Source: Heliocidaris erythrogramma (Eukaryota > Echinodermata > Echinoidea > Camarodonta > Echinometridae). From it: 64,000 bases of DNA. The first letter of the stretch is position 1, and each line of letters starts with the position of its first letter. The DNA lies in contig CM046863.1 of the NCBI GenBank assembly GCA_025617745.1, positions 11,019,773-11,083,772 of the forward strand, read 5' to 3'. This document shows, one piece after another, positions 45,301 to 60,300 of the stretch. Both the position numbers and the translations under genes were made by a program. The notes under the pieces are model-generated. The model searched no databases and had not been told where the DNA came from. It saw nothing but the letters and a program-made list of their open reading frames with translations.

Positions 45301-48300
45301 TCGCCATATGGTCCATTGCAAAAATTAATGGCTTTTTGTATATCAAGGATAATGGTATAGTGAGGTTTAATACCCAACTGTTTAGGGAAAGCCTCAAACT
45401 GTTGCATGCCTGAAACTTTGCCCTTTTCTGGAGGAGTCCAGATTTGCTTAGAATTTATAATTTAGCTAAATCACAGCACTAATTTTTGCAATAGGCCTGT
45501 TTACTATAAAGTGTATTTAAATTTATGCATGTTTCTCTCCAGAATCCTTAGCTACCAACTATTTAGGGCACCTGATATGCATAATGGCATCTCTATGGAT
45601 GGAATCCATTTTGCATACATTAGATGTTGCTATGTCGGGCAAGTCTCTGGCAAGCTTTTTAGTCGTCAAGAGAAACGTTTGTTCAAGAAGTATGCATAAA
45701 ATTAGTAAACGGGTCTATTTGCCAAAGTTTATTGCTGCAAAAATGGTCATCATTAACATTTTCTGAAAGTTTGATATTGAAAAATTGTCTACCATTTCAG
45801 TTTTCTTTTCTTTGCTGACCAGTCTTTACATGCTTACTTTTGTATTCACAGAGTATCTTAATTGCCAGGTCAGGTTTAAATGTCACAAACTAGTTTAAAG
45901 TATTTCCTAGAAAAAGGGAAAGAAAATAAATCAATATTAATGTAAAGTTCAGGATAGAAATATTTTGTGTTCACAACAATGTGCATTCAAAGACATGTGG
46001 CAAAGAAAAAATTATGAGGAAGTACATTACATAGATAGGAATCATGTTAAATTTAGATCTTTCACATTTGAAGATTTAGTTGAGTTTTAGTCATGCAATT
46101 CGTTTACATTGTGAAAGAAACTGTCTCAAAGCATTTGGGAAATGTCTAGATATAAGAATAGGGGACTGAATACTGTATTAGGTTTTGGAATCGTCACGCG
46201 CACGGATATACTTGTATGGGGCTTAAGCATAGATGTGGCATGAATGTTTGGCCTAACCACTTCAGCTATTTCTTGTCATAATGTCGAATATGAGGGAATT
46301 TGAAGAGCAATCCTTTTCAGGGGACATTTCTGCAGTGATGTTTTTCCAAACTGACGTAAAAGGAGCGAGAAAGCTCACAAATTGTTTTTCACCTTTCTCA
46401 GAGCTGAGCTGTCTCTTTAAGGTTTTCCTGTCATCCCCTTTAATGTTTGCACTGTTTTCTCTCTTATGTTTACAGGAAAATATAATTTTCAAGGAAATGA
46501 TCACATTTCATGTTTCTCTTTTCCTTTAGCACCGAGGGAAGAACGTACATACTACAATGTAAAGATCAACATACTATGATGTTCTGGCTTCAGGAATTGC
46601 AGGTCTGTAGAAATCATATCTTGACAGGACTTTAAAGTGGCAGTAAACTGAAGCTCCTAAAAGTGATTGTTTTTTGTTTTTTTTTGTTTTAGATTTAAAG
46701 AAATGTATTTTGCAATTTGTTTTTTTATTTGTAATAAATATTTTAACTTTTGTGGCACCTTCAGAAATTAAGGTTTATATTATCTTTAAAGTGGCAGTAA
46801 ACTGAAGCTCCTAATGGAGCCATCTTTTAACAGGATTTGAAAAAGTGTCTGTGCCTCTCTTTTTTCCCATCATGCCCCATTCTAGTTTGTAGTTCTAAGC
46901 TTCGAATGTACCGGTAGGCAATTTTCAACCTTGGCAAATTCAAAAAAATAGTTTGAAATATGAAATGTGCTTTTCATCCAAACACACCGTTTGTCAAAAT
47001 TCAAAATGAAATGCAATTAATTTTTCAAATTATAATCTTAATATAACAATCAATGTAAGATGGCGCTGTTCAATTTATACCAGTTTAATGTCACTTTAAA
47101 CTGTGATGTATTTGTGTTGGTTGATTATCAGGAAAGAAGGAGAGCGTACAGCAGTCAGAAGACATCACTTTCTAAGGAGAGATCACTCACCAGATATTCA
47201 GTACTAGTAAGTACATTTAACCCATGGATAGCAGTTCATAGTTTTCATAACGTCTAAATTAATCTGTTTTACCTCCTTAAATTGGCAACAAATATTTTTA
47301 TTTTAGCACTCTTTCATAGTTTGAAGTAAAATTTAAAAAAAGAGAAAAAAAAGGAGTTCGTCCAAGCTTTGCGATTGTTCTGAAATTACGTCGTCTGGGT
47401 TGCGTCCGGGTTCATCGAGTATAATATAGTTGATTTTGAGTACCTGCATGATAACCTGATGCGTGCAGGTCGAAAAGCTTCGTTATCATGTCTCTTTTTC
47501 GTGCCATATTGAAATTTTATAGTACCAAGAAATTATTTGTAAAAATAAAAATGTTTATTACATTAGCCAATGTGAATGACAATTGCCAGTTTGTACATAA
47601 AAATAGTGATTATGTATTTCTGTCATCGGCATCAGTAGTACATGTTATAGTAGCAGTAACATTGCTGGTCTATGCCAAAAGGGTTAGCAAAAAAGATAAC
47701 TAATCATAAAAATGAAAAAGAAGGGGAAAAAAGCTGAAAATAACTGTATCAATCATTGTTTATTCCTGTTTATACAGTTGAGATCTATACAATTGCAGTT
47801 ATTTGCATCAGTAGTTGTTGCGTAGATTCGCTTCTGTATTCTGTCCCATACAGAAGATTTTATGTCAATAGTAACTAGTATCGAGGCGACCGTGCCAAGA
47901 CATGGCCTTGCTAATTTCTGTGACTCACAAGTTTTAAATACATGCACATGTACATGTACACTAGGGCATGGTATTGTTAGCTAAGTACTAGTTTATGAAA
48001 GTGTAACACTCTATTTAATTGAGTTATTTGATGATGATCTGGTTGCGTGGATTGTGAGTGTTAACTGTTTTAGATCAAACAGAGGAATCCAAGAAGATAA
48101 AATATGCAGTTCAAGATGGTTCTATTTATAATCAGAACGATGAAGTGACAATATGGTATGAAAGCGGCACTACTGTTCTTTGGCAAGACATTAATCTACA
48201 TTTGCCACTCTCCACCCAGGTGTTAAATGGGTACCGGCAGGATTTAATTCCTTTAATGCTGTGAGCACCGAAATCGGTAGCCTACATTAGCTAGAGCCGG

Positions 48301-51300
48301 GGTAATATTGGAGCGCCTTGAGCATCATTCATGGTGGAAATGAGCGCTATAATATCCAATATTATTATTATTATTAAAGCAGTTATTTGAACTCCTATGG
48401 TTGCGCCATCGGTAGGCAGGAGTGTAATCAATCCACACTGGATGGTGGAATGAGAAGAACAACCAAGATCTCTTATTTTCACAACTATATATACTCCCTA
48501 GCAGGGGCGGATCCAGGATTTTGTAAAAGAGGGGGCACGGTGCCGTAAAAGTACACAATAAAGGGGGCCATTTTTTTTTTTATTGTGTACTTAAGGTATA
48601 CCAGTCGGGTTTCAAAAAAGGGGGGGGGAGAGGCACTGGCTGGTTTTCCTCCGATCCGTCATTGCTCCCTAGGTGAATGCTAGGACTTGTTGACTCGTAA
48701 TCTTTGTTAGTAAAGTGAACAAGGAGTTGGTGTCAAAAGATGACCAATGAATTCCGCGTGATTAATTTTTCGCGCTCGGCTGAGTAAAGTGAATTTTGTG
48801 TGTTTTTAATTCCGCCGACGCGCTAGGCTCATAGGCAAAAGATTACATAAACAAAAATATTTGCGTGTTTTTATTTTTCGCGCACATTTCAGGCTGCGCG
48901 AAATGCGTGAAAATTTCCACACCGCGAAATATTCCACATTTACAGTAGTATGGTTCAGGAAGTCAGGAATAAAGAGGAATAGGAATATATTGTAAGGGAT
49001 GGTCATTTCCAAGGAATTAGCCTTGGCGAAGATGGAGCGTACACAAGAGCACGACCAGTACCTCCTAAACAATAATGAATAGGTGATTGACCTTCTGAGA
49101 GGGTGAGGAGGGATGTTGCAAATACTACTGGAGGGTGTTTCACAAAGCGATAAGTTGGACTTAAAGTCACACTTATGGTACAGTGTAAATTCCTAGTTGC
49201 GTACTGTATATTACGCATCACCTCATTGGTCAGATCATGCTCAGGGGACGCGCGTTACTGGGTAATCTACCAATGAGATTGCGAGTGTTTAATACCGTAT
49301 GCGCATTGGCACTTACGCATGACTTACTCAAACATAACTCTTTGTGAAACATCCCCCAGGTAGTAATTATGATTACCATTTTACCTCTTACAAAAGCATA
49401 CTAGTTTTAAAGATGAAATTGAATTCTTTATTCTTTATTTGAATTGATCCTTTTCATGGGCTTTACTACTATGATGTTCTTCCAAACTCACAAAAACAAA
49501 AATTAGAAAGCTCCCCATTTTTTTTGTTTTTGTTTTTATTGTTTTCATAGCTTTCCCAAAACTCGACCTTCTCTATATATAACACTTAGTGTTCCATAGA
49601 TCTGCAGACCAGTTAAGCCAGGCTTTTACTATGTACATGTTGTTTATGAACTGTACATAAGATGTTTGCCTTTTGAAGGAAAAAACAAAAACAAAAAACA
49701 AAAATAAATAACAGTAAACAAAACTGCAAAATGCATTTTATAATGTGCTTATTATAGTGACAAATTTCATTAATTTCTCTGTGGGATAAGGATTAACAGA
49801 ACTTATAAAAATGGCGTTAAATGACAGTTTGATTTATACAAGAAGATTCAAGTGGTAATACATGACCCAATTGTGATAAAATAGTTTTGGTTTCTATCCA
49901 TTCATGTGAGTACATGCATGAAAAACAGTTGAGGCCTGAAAACAATGCTTACATTTGGGCAATCAATGTTTATGTTCAGTTTTTACATAGTGTGATGAAT
50001 ATCAGGCAAAGTATTTGTTTTGGAGATATACATGTATGTTTGGAGTGGTGTGAGAATTAATTAGTCAAAGTTGAGTTCTGGTCATGCGATTACATTGTGA
50101 AAGAAACTGTCTCAAAACTATTGGGAAAAGTTGATCACGTCTAAAAATAAGAAATGTTTTATACTGTGAGGTTTTGGAATCATCGAATTGATTTAAAAAT
50201 CAACCCAATTTCGCTGAAAAGCACAAGTAATGCGGGTATATTTTGGACTGCACGCAAAAGTGGCATGAAGTGGATAGCTGGTCACAGGAGCGAAAAATTG
50301 GGGGAAGACTGTTCCACAACCTCGATGCACAAGTAGTAAGCGATCGATCACCTAGAAGAAATCGTGTTCGAGGACTCTCAAGCAGATATTTTCCTGCAGA
50401 TCGCAAATTAGTTCGAAGATTATGAGGGGTCAGCAAGTCTGAAATGTACACGGGCAGATCTGTGCATTGCCTGCCATGTTTACAAAATGATTTTGTATTC
50501 AATTCTCTGTTTTACAGGAAGCCAGTGTAGTGCAATAAGTAAAATGAATTGTAAAAGAAACTGTCTCAAATCAACTGGGAGAGTTGATTATATAATGTAG
50601 CACATAAGAATCGGTGTATGCTGTAAAGTTCTGGGATCACCAAAATGATAAAAAATTGACTCAATCCTGCTGAGAGTCACATGCACTGCACACTAAAATG
50701 TGTATATGGGACAACACCCAAATGTTTGGCCCAATTACTGCCCGACACCAGCACGGAGCACGCTCGAAGCACACCCGACTTTGTACAAGCCGTGCGGGAT
50801 GCAGGGAGGGGTTGTTCGAGTATCGTAGGGTCCATATTTTAAAGCCGAAAAATAGTCTGAAGTCGTTCGTTTGCCTACCGTATATCGATCGAATGATTGC
50901 CGATGCCCGAGCGATCTACGGGCGACCTGTCTACGAGCTCTGTGACCTCACAAATTTACCATCATTGGAAAATCGCTGAATTGGGAGCAGGTTTCGATGC
51001 CTTTGCGAACATCAGCCGACCCCTAAAAAACGCGTTGAAGCCCGCAGTGATCGAGCAGACACTGGCCGTATTCCTGGCGAAAATGCCAATTTTAGCTCGC
51101 AGAGAGGTCTGGTGGGCTCCGTTTTGGATCTGTGACGGCCCTTTTATAGTGATCGAAATACATATCAATGTTCAGAACATGAATCGAGCATTCTAAATAT
51201 CTCATGATATATTTCCATTAACAATTTTAAGAGAAAATTGCAGAATTGATGGTGTACAAGATATTTCCTCACTTTATTTACATGTAAAGCTAAACCTGCT

Positions 51301-54300
51301 TTTAATAGCGACCACCTGTATAGAAAAACCACGCAAGACCACAATTTTTGTTTCCCTTGAAAAGTGTTTCTCATTGAAACGTGTATAAAAGGAACCTGTA
51401 CATAAAGACCACCTGCTCATGAAGACTGCTTTTCTTGTCTCCCTTGAGCGGTCTTTATAGACAGGTTTCACCGTACATGTAGTAAACAAATAAGGAACAG
51501 GAATGTACTGAATGGAAGAAAAGGAAACTTGGTTTAATTTCACATAATTTTCATGCATGAAATTAAATAGCTAAGTAAACGAGGAATCTTTTAATTTTTT
51601 TATAGAATCACTTGAAAGAGTACTAGATTTTATACAAATTTTGTACGCAACATTTTCTGAAATACATGTATAAGTCATGGTTAAAGAAGAGCAGACGTTT
51701 GTAAAGGAAAGCATTATATGGGTTTGGTACATCTTGAAACAAGCAAAATAAGGTTTATGCTGATGAGGCTACCCTGGTTAAAGAAGATCATATTACATGT
51801 ACAATGCATGTATTGAGTTCAGTTTGACTGTTTGATTTCAAGAGTCTTTAGTTTCGATGCGAGTGGAAACTTGGGATGTTAATTAACTTTTGATTGTTGA
51901 AGTGCTGAGTTCTTGTTTCCTGTTAATGGAAGGGCTGTATAATACTGATTGTACTTCAGAGCATAATTGTTCATCTAGAAATAATCATTAGTTAATCTCA
52001 TAAATCGGACAAAAACTTAATTGGAGTAAAGTTCATTAAACCATGGATTTGATAAGCAAATCTGTCATTACAAGTAGCTTTAAAGTTTACTAATCACCTA
52101 TTAACGAGTGTACAGTGAAAGAGTATACAATCAACCTCCCAGAACGCGACCTGGCTTTCTTTATTGTCAGCAGTTAAGGAGTATCACTGAGTCTACAAGT
52201 CACTATTTAGAATGTAGTTAAACTTACAATACTACTTTATACATACATGTACATGTATGCACACGTAGGAGTAATATTTGAAGCTACCATAGAACCATTC
52301 AGGTCCGCTCGCTGTTCATTTAACATGCGTTATGAATAGCGGTCCTTATGAATAGTGGTCCTTATGAATGGAGGCCCTTATGGATAGCGAGGTAATTTGT
52401 CCATGGTTTGCTTGCTATTTAGAAGGACCGCTATTCATACAAAACCGCTATTCATTTAGTCACACGTTATGGATAACTGTCCTTACATGTATGAATAAGT
52501 GGTCCTTATGAATCGCGGTCCTTCTGACTAGCGAGGTTACTGCGAACCAATGTACATGTACATGAAGAGCAAACTATTAATGTAAAGCTATTGTTATCAT
52601 TATTATTATTATTATTGTTATTTTTGTTATTATTAGTAGTAGTAGTAGTCGTAGTATCATAATTATTATTATTGTAAAACAGTTATTATTATTCATTTGA
52701 ATTGTTTCCATAGCAACCATCGTCTGGTCTCGTCAGTACTCAAAAGATGAAGGAAAAGATGAGCAACTCTTGTTCAGGTTTGTTGTTAATCATGTTCTTA
52801 TTAACCCTTTCTTTACTGTGCATTAAATAATGTTAGACAAATGAAAGCTTTTAATTACCAAATACCTCAAATTAGGTTTATGAACTGTGGAGAATATTTC
52901 ACTAAAGCGAAAGTCCAACCTGGTATTAAGTTGATTTGATTAAAAGAAGAAAAAGGAGGGAAACCTGTTCGTGAAAGTTTGAGCAAAATCCAACAAGAAA
53001 TAAGAAAGTTGTGATTTTTTTCTTGCGAGCTCTTTTCCCATTTTGCTTAATACAAAAAAATTCATGAATGTTCATTTTTTTATTTTCTGATGAAGGAATA
53101 GATTTTGTTTCGTAAAAAAAGGTTTTGTGTAAAGACATATACATGTAAGCAATTATGATTATATCTAAAGGTGCATGTATGTTTGGATATTTTTTTTATA
53201 GAGAAAATGGAAATTAACAATGTATTGGGTACAGGGCAAATGGGAGAGGAGCTCGCAAGATACATGTATGTTCTGGAGTTGCCAATTTGCGTTTTATTGA
53301 TTAAAACTTCAAATGTGACCAGGCACAAGTCAGAGTGCTTCAATAGACTGCAAACTTTAAACCCTTATTTCTCAGTAGTAGCATTCGACGGGACTGGGCA
53401 TTCCATTATTTGTAAAGTGGGTTAGGAACATCCAATGCTAATGAATTATATATCATTTTGAATCTCCTCTTTCAGAATCAGACCTTAACTAAAAATTCAT
53501 TTCTGGCAACTTTTTGGTGGGTTTATGGTGCCTAGTCACAAATATTCATAACTTTCTTATTTCTTATTTTGCTCAAACCTTTACTGATCTGGGGCCCGTT
53601 TGCACAAAAACTTGCGTTTAATTGCAACTCCTAAAAATCAAACGCAAGTCCTTAATGCACACTTCTGATTGGCTGAAAATGAAGTTGCGTTTGATTTTCC
53701 TGAGTTGTGTTCAAACGCAAGTTTTGTGCAATGAGCCCCTGTTTCTATCATTCAGTAGTCAATTCTTCCTAGCATCTCCATGAAGGGGGAAATTGTCTCC
53801 GAGGTTGTTTTAACACTGACTTTCTCCCTCTCTACAGATTCCGATATCCCCCCTGTGATGGACTATGTGGAACCTCCCCGGCATTCCGTAGGTGAAGCTA
53901 CGGCCAATACCACTCAGAAAACGGGGATGTTCAACTTATCCTTGACAAACTTGAAGACAGATTTTAGAAATCAGATGTCAAATTTAAGGTAAATAAATTG
54001 TTTCTTTATAGAGTACCTTAATCATATGTTTGATTGAAAATCAAACACTTTTACCGTCGATATTTCAAAAAGTTTTTTGACATAAATGTATTCTAAATGG
54101 CAAGTATTCACAGAATTCATTGTCACTTGATGCATGGCATTTATAAGATTTAACTGCAAACGCGACAGCTTAATTTTTTATTTTTTCCAAACACACACCC
54201 CCCCTTCCCTCCCCTTCCCTCCCCCTCCCTCCCCTCCCCTCCCTCATCCTCTTAGTTTGACTGGTTCATTCAATCCTATTTCAGCAGCTCTTTTTTTGTA

Positions 54301-57300
54301 GACCTAATGAAATGGTCACATTCGTATCATCTTTAATAGTATTAGACTTGTCCAATAACGATAAAGATAACTACATGTATACCTATAACAAAATTGTTGC
54401 CAAATCTCTCAAGCGATGTTTATGTGGAAAAGGAAGAGGTAATCGTTATGGTAGGGCTGACCTCACCGATATATATGCTAATGATCCTCCCTCACTGATT
54501 TTATCGTCTCGGTGGAATCGCTCGGCCACCGATTATTCCAGGACAGACCTCGCCAATAGTTTCAGAGAGCCAATCGTTTTTGCTCCTTCAAGGTGACGTT
54601 AGTTCAGAAGAATCATATCGTGTTGGCAGTTTCCGTCGTGCTTGATTGACAGAACCCTGCCGAGTTCATCAGTCAGATGTGTCCACACCACATTTATCGT
54701 CATCGTTATAGGTACATAATATATGCGCATATAATGTCGATATCGGATAAGTCTGACCAACCCTTCACGAAGCATCATATTGTATAATTACTTTTGTGAA
54801 TTAACCTTTAACAGCATGAAATGGAGACTCCAATCACCCAATAGTGAGACGCCTCCTGATGAATTCATTGGGGAAGGTATGCAGACAGACGCAGCTAAAC
54901 AAGCAGAACAAAACAAACACAAAAGGTAATAACAATAATAGCTGTTTCTTTATAGCGCCTTACCAGTTACAACGTAACCGACCAAAGCGCTTACAGTATT
55001 ATTACCCTGGTCTCTGGATTCAATTGCGATTCTGCACATTACAGCGCACATTCTCCACTCCTCTGGGGAGCATTCCAGCCAGTCGCCCATTTCCAAGCGC
55101 GCACATGCTAATCCAACCACAATGACGTTCGCATCCTACCGGGTACCAATTTAACACCTGGGTGGAGAGGAGCAATGCAGAGAAAATGCCTTGCTCAAGA
55201 GCAATAATGACAATCTACATGCATATTATGATGATAATGTTAATAATTACATGTGATTTCTTTAGCGGATAATGATCAATACTTACTTCTCTATGCGCTT
55301 TACATATCTAGATTAATATTACATTAACTTATCTAAAGAAGAAATGTAACACTATAATACTGCAAAAAAAGGTATGTTTTTAACGCATGCACAGTAATAT
55401 GATATTTAGGCATAAAATATCTTGTATTACACGGCAACAGAAACTGATTCCAATTTTCCAGCGATATTTCTTTTTCCTGCTCATATGTAATGTGTAATTT
55501 ATTGCATTCTAATGCATTAATGTGAAAGTGACATTCTATACGCTGTTGGTTTACTGTAGTGTGTTTATTCCTTATTTCTGTACAGTTATGAGAAGAAGGA
55601 TGTAGCAAGCCATATCGGAGGAGCTAAGGCAGCCTTTAAAAAGTGAGTCTCTATATACATTAAACAGTGAACCCTTTCTGTAAAGACCACTCAAGGGAGA
55701 CAAGAAAACCGGTCTTTATGAGCAGGTGGTCTTTATGTACAGGTGGCCGCTAAAGCAGGTTTCACTGTATAAACCTGTTATTATCAGACAATATGGCCTT
55801 TCTCACTTGTAAACATCGCAATGAAAACACTCGCAATATTTCACCTCATGATTCACACTGATTTCCAAACTCTGCGGAGTTAAAAACTCCATGAAGACAG
55901 GGATTGTAATGCGCTTGCACACACGCGATCTGGTACCACGCAAACCAACAACGTTGATTGCACATACAGATCTAATTTTTACGCGACCTAAACAGGAAGT
56001 GCCAGGAGTCACGTGACAAACTCCGCTGAGTTTGAATTCACAATGGGATACTCACTAGCAATTCACTTGTGCAGATAGAAAAATGGCTAGTTTATTTGCG
56101 AGTTTTCATGCGGGTTTTCTGTCCACATTAGGAAAAAACAACAACAAAACTTCCCCGAGTTCTATCTCTGCGAAGTTCCGCTGTAAATGAGAATGGCCCT
56201 AATGTTGTGAAAGGTTAATTTCGCGTTCTGGTCCTGACAAAAAACACATTCTCAGAGAATCTAACCAAACTTGGACTGAATAGTGAGTGAAGACTAAAAA
56301 TAAATAATTGAATTGAGGTGTTTTTAAAATTTAAAGTAACGATAGCTGCCAAACAGAAAATTGCCCAATGTAAAAACTGTGATAGATTATGCTACTCGCA
56401 GTTGCAAATTTAAAGATTTGAAGCCCTTTTTTTCACTGTTAACGTTATTAATATTATTGAATAGAATAATGCTAACGTAACAGAAATAGATTCAGATTTG
56501 TCAGTGACTTTTATTCTTTCCGTATGTGTAATTCATAACATTTTAGTTCCAGAGATAATGTGTAAGGTGAGACACTGTAGCTCTTAACCTGAAAGTCTTT
56601 TGTAGAGGTGGTGTGGTCTAGTAGATAAGTCACCAGACTGCAAATCAAAAGGTTACGGGTTCATATATGTTTGCAGGGCCCTCAGGGAGAACAGTATATC
56701 ATACTGATAAGCTACCCTAGGTAAACAAGACATATTATTAATTGTTATTATTATAAAGTTTTGTTTTTGATTTCTCTTCTAGAAAGCTGAGTAATAGCAC
56801 TGGGGGAACACCAGCTTTACCACCTATCAAGCCTCCCAACACAACTTGGTTTGAAGCTCTGCCGGACTATGACTGCAGAAACTGCCAACAGGTTTGTGGA
56901 TCAGTGCCTGCATGGTATGGCTTTATCCCTTCTCCTAACCCCCTTTTCCACCCCTTCCCCCTAAAGGTACTTCATCCCTTTGCAGACTTACACAGTCAAA
57001 ATCTTGCTCTTTGCACAGGTTTTTTAGTAGACATCCTGTATAATTATACTGCCTTTGAAATTGCAAGGTTACAAGTTCTATAACTCCTTTGTAAGAAATT
57101 AAAATCTTGCTTTTGTTGCAGAGGGAGCTATTCACAAATCAACGCAGGTACGTGTACTCTAGTAATGATCAAAAAATAATTTTTTAAATTACGCAAATTT
57201 TTTCGAGTCGGACAAATTTAAGTGTTACCAAACTGTTCTTATTACTTCCTTAAAAAGCAAATTATAATGATCCTTTTCACATCCGCACAAGTTTTCTGAT

Positions 57301-60300
57301 TATAATTCTTTTGTAATGTATCGCATACCCACACAACTTCAAAAGTTAGGGCTGCAAAAGTATGAACTACCTTTAAAAGACATAGAATTGTAAGTTGTTT
57401 CTCATAGGGAATCTAATACCACTCGGGTATTCACATTGGATTTCACGCGCAACAGAAAGAGAAAGAGAAAATCTTTGGAAATCCTCCCATTCAGGAATAA
57501 AGAGAACATCTACATGTAGAGCTTTCAGGTTGCTTTGGAACAATCATGATTTAACCCCTTTCACGACAGAAACTGTTCAAGGGCTATATTTATCACTTTT
57601 TGTTCTTCAAATTGGCAACATTATTACTTGCTTTATTAATGTAAGTTTTTGTTGTTAATCTTATCAGTTTCTATATATGCTTATACTGTATTTTTTTTTT
57701 CAATCTGATCTTGTTTAGCTCTCATCTTATCCTAATTTCAGATTTTTAGTTTCATTCTTTTGTTAAGGTGGCAGCACTAATAAGGCGTTACCTTGTTAGC
57801 TGTCTCCTCATTCTCATAAATACTCTCTTTCCCCTATATTTTCACCAGATTACCTTTGTGATGTATATTATATTTTATGACTATTTTGTAATACATGTAT
57901 ATGTTATTTTGACTTTATATGTATTTTATGTAAATGTTTTTATGATGAATGAATTAAATTTGACAGTCTCAATAAAAAACAATAATATTTTTCTTTTAGT
58001 GCTACAGTACATGGTTCCTGTAAGGTGTAATATCTTTGAAAACAATATACATGGTTGGTAATGTCTAAAAAGTTGGGAAAATTGCCAATTTGGATAAAAA
58101 ACAATTTTGTAAATCTCAGTGTGTTGCTAAATTAAGGATTTTAAAGCTTATGCTCGTCTTTAAAGTACGTACCTGGCATCAAACGCAACATGGTCATGCA
58201 ATAAAAATGGACATAGTGTGTGCAGAAATTATTGCTCTTTCTACTCATGAATCTGGTATATTTTTTAGAGCTCTGCATCAAAATTTATTGAGCCAAACCA
58301 CAAAATGTGGTAAATTGTTTTGAAAGGGTTAACGTGACCCCCCCCCCCCCCCCCCCCCCGAGAGGCAGATCTCTTGAAGTCTTTGGGTGACCTGCCAATC
58401 GTGTAAGTGAAATATACTGTCTGTGATTTTTATTATAACATCTATACCCATTTTCAAGTTGCAATAACTGTAAGACAGTTACTGAAATCCTTGCATCTGA
58501 TTGGCTGAAAGCAAGTTTGTCATAGAAACGTGGCAGTCGTTACTGATAAACAAGTTTTATGAAATGGGACCCCATTATCGGGTGAATACCTGAACCGTGT
58601 TATATTCTCATTGAGAACCTGCAAATACACGCTATGAACATGATGACAAAGAGAGCGACAAAATATACAGTTCCTCATTGTACCCTCCACAATTGCTCTG
58701 GTAGACAAAAGAACATCCCTTCATTGCTATTACGTAAAATAAGTAGAATAGGTGAATATGCGTGTGACACCTGTTCTACATACTTTTACATAATAGCAAT
58801 CAAGGGATGTTCTATTGTGGAAGGTACAATGAGGAGCTGTATATTTTGTCCCCTTCTTTGTTCGCCATGTTCATAGTGACAGTATATATATCTTCCAAGA
58901 AATATTTAGTATTGGTAGCGAAAAGGGGATTACAATGAAACAAACTGTAGGATATTGTCCCGTGAGATGTTGGCTTAAATTCTAGGGAGCGTTTCATCAA
59001 GCGTTTTGTCAGTGATTTTTACTGACAAATTTGCTCTCAGCCAGTCAGATGCAAGGATTTCAGTAGCTTATAACCATTGTTGGTAAAAATCACTGACAAA
59101 ACGCTTGATGAAATGCTCCCCAGGAAAGGTGGTTTTCAGGTGGTAAAGGTGTGCAGTGACTTTTTAAGAAACATTCCTAATACATGTATATTTAGAGACT
59201 ATTGTTTTTATGAAAATTATTAGTAAATAACCTTGATCTTTCTTGCTTTGCTCTTTTTTTAGCTTGCAGCTGAGGTGAAACAGCTGAGTGAAGATCTGTG
59301 CCACGTTAGGAGAGAGTTGAACGAGAGCAAAGAGCTAATTGATCTCCTTCATAAGCAGCTCACTGCCTCTCAGATGCAATCAACCAGCAAGTGAGTCGTC
59401 TCCACCCACAAGACCATTTCTCATCCCCTTACAAGTGTATAATTTGTAAATAAGAAATCTGGTCCAATGCCACTTGTCCAATCCCCACCTCATTTCATAC
59501 CATTTATATGTAGTTTAAAGAGAAGCTTGAGTTCTGGGAAAGGTGAATAAATATTTTGTGAGCTTTCTCAATCTTTTTATGTCACTTTGAAAGAATATCA
59601 TATTAAAATAGCTCCCTGAAAAATGATCGCTCTTCAAATGCCTTCACATTCAAAATATGACAAGAAACAGCTGAAATATCTGGGCTAAATATTTGTGTGT
59701 AGTCCCATATACACATTTCTATGTGAAGTGTATGTGACTCTCAGCAGGATTGATTCAACTTCTTATCATATTGGTGATTCCAAAACCTAAATAGTACAGC
59801 ATACACCAGTTCATATGTGCTATATAATCAACCTTTCTAAATTACCTTGAATTTTTCTTTTTTTAATTCCATCTCGTGACCAGAATTCAACCGTATCTTT
59901 AAGAATGTTTAAAGATTTTTTTTTCTCCTCGTTTTCCTGAATAGTCGTGAGTTTTCTTTGTGCCAGACAGACCAAGAGAAGCTCCATGTTGTACAGAGGA
60001 AAGATAAACAACTGATTCAACTAGAACAACTCCTTCAAGAGATTAGACAAGATAGAGACAGCTTTAAGATACAACTCGGGTAAGCAGATGTAGAACTGGG
60101 TTTAGTAGAGGTATGATGCATAGGACTTCATTGTTTTCTTAAAGGGCAATCCAACCTTGGTAATAAGTTGATTTGTGTAAAAGCAGAAGAATAAGAAAAA
60201 CAGGATGGTGAAAGTTTGAAAGAAATCGGACAAGGACTAAGAAAGTTATGGATGTTTGAAAAATGAGATCACTACATCTATGCGAATCTCAAATTGGCAA

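Noticed and set aside
50698-51196. Overlapping plus-strand frames in intron 6 (moderate GC)
   Set aside because: No motif, no splice-consistent exon, and two frames overlap. I could not support a gene.
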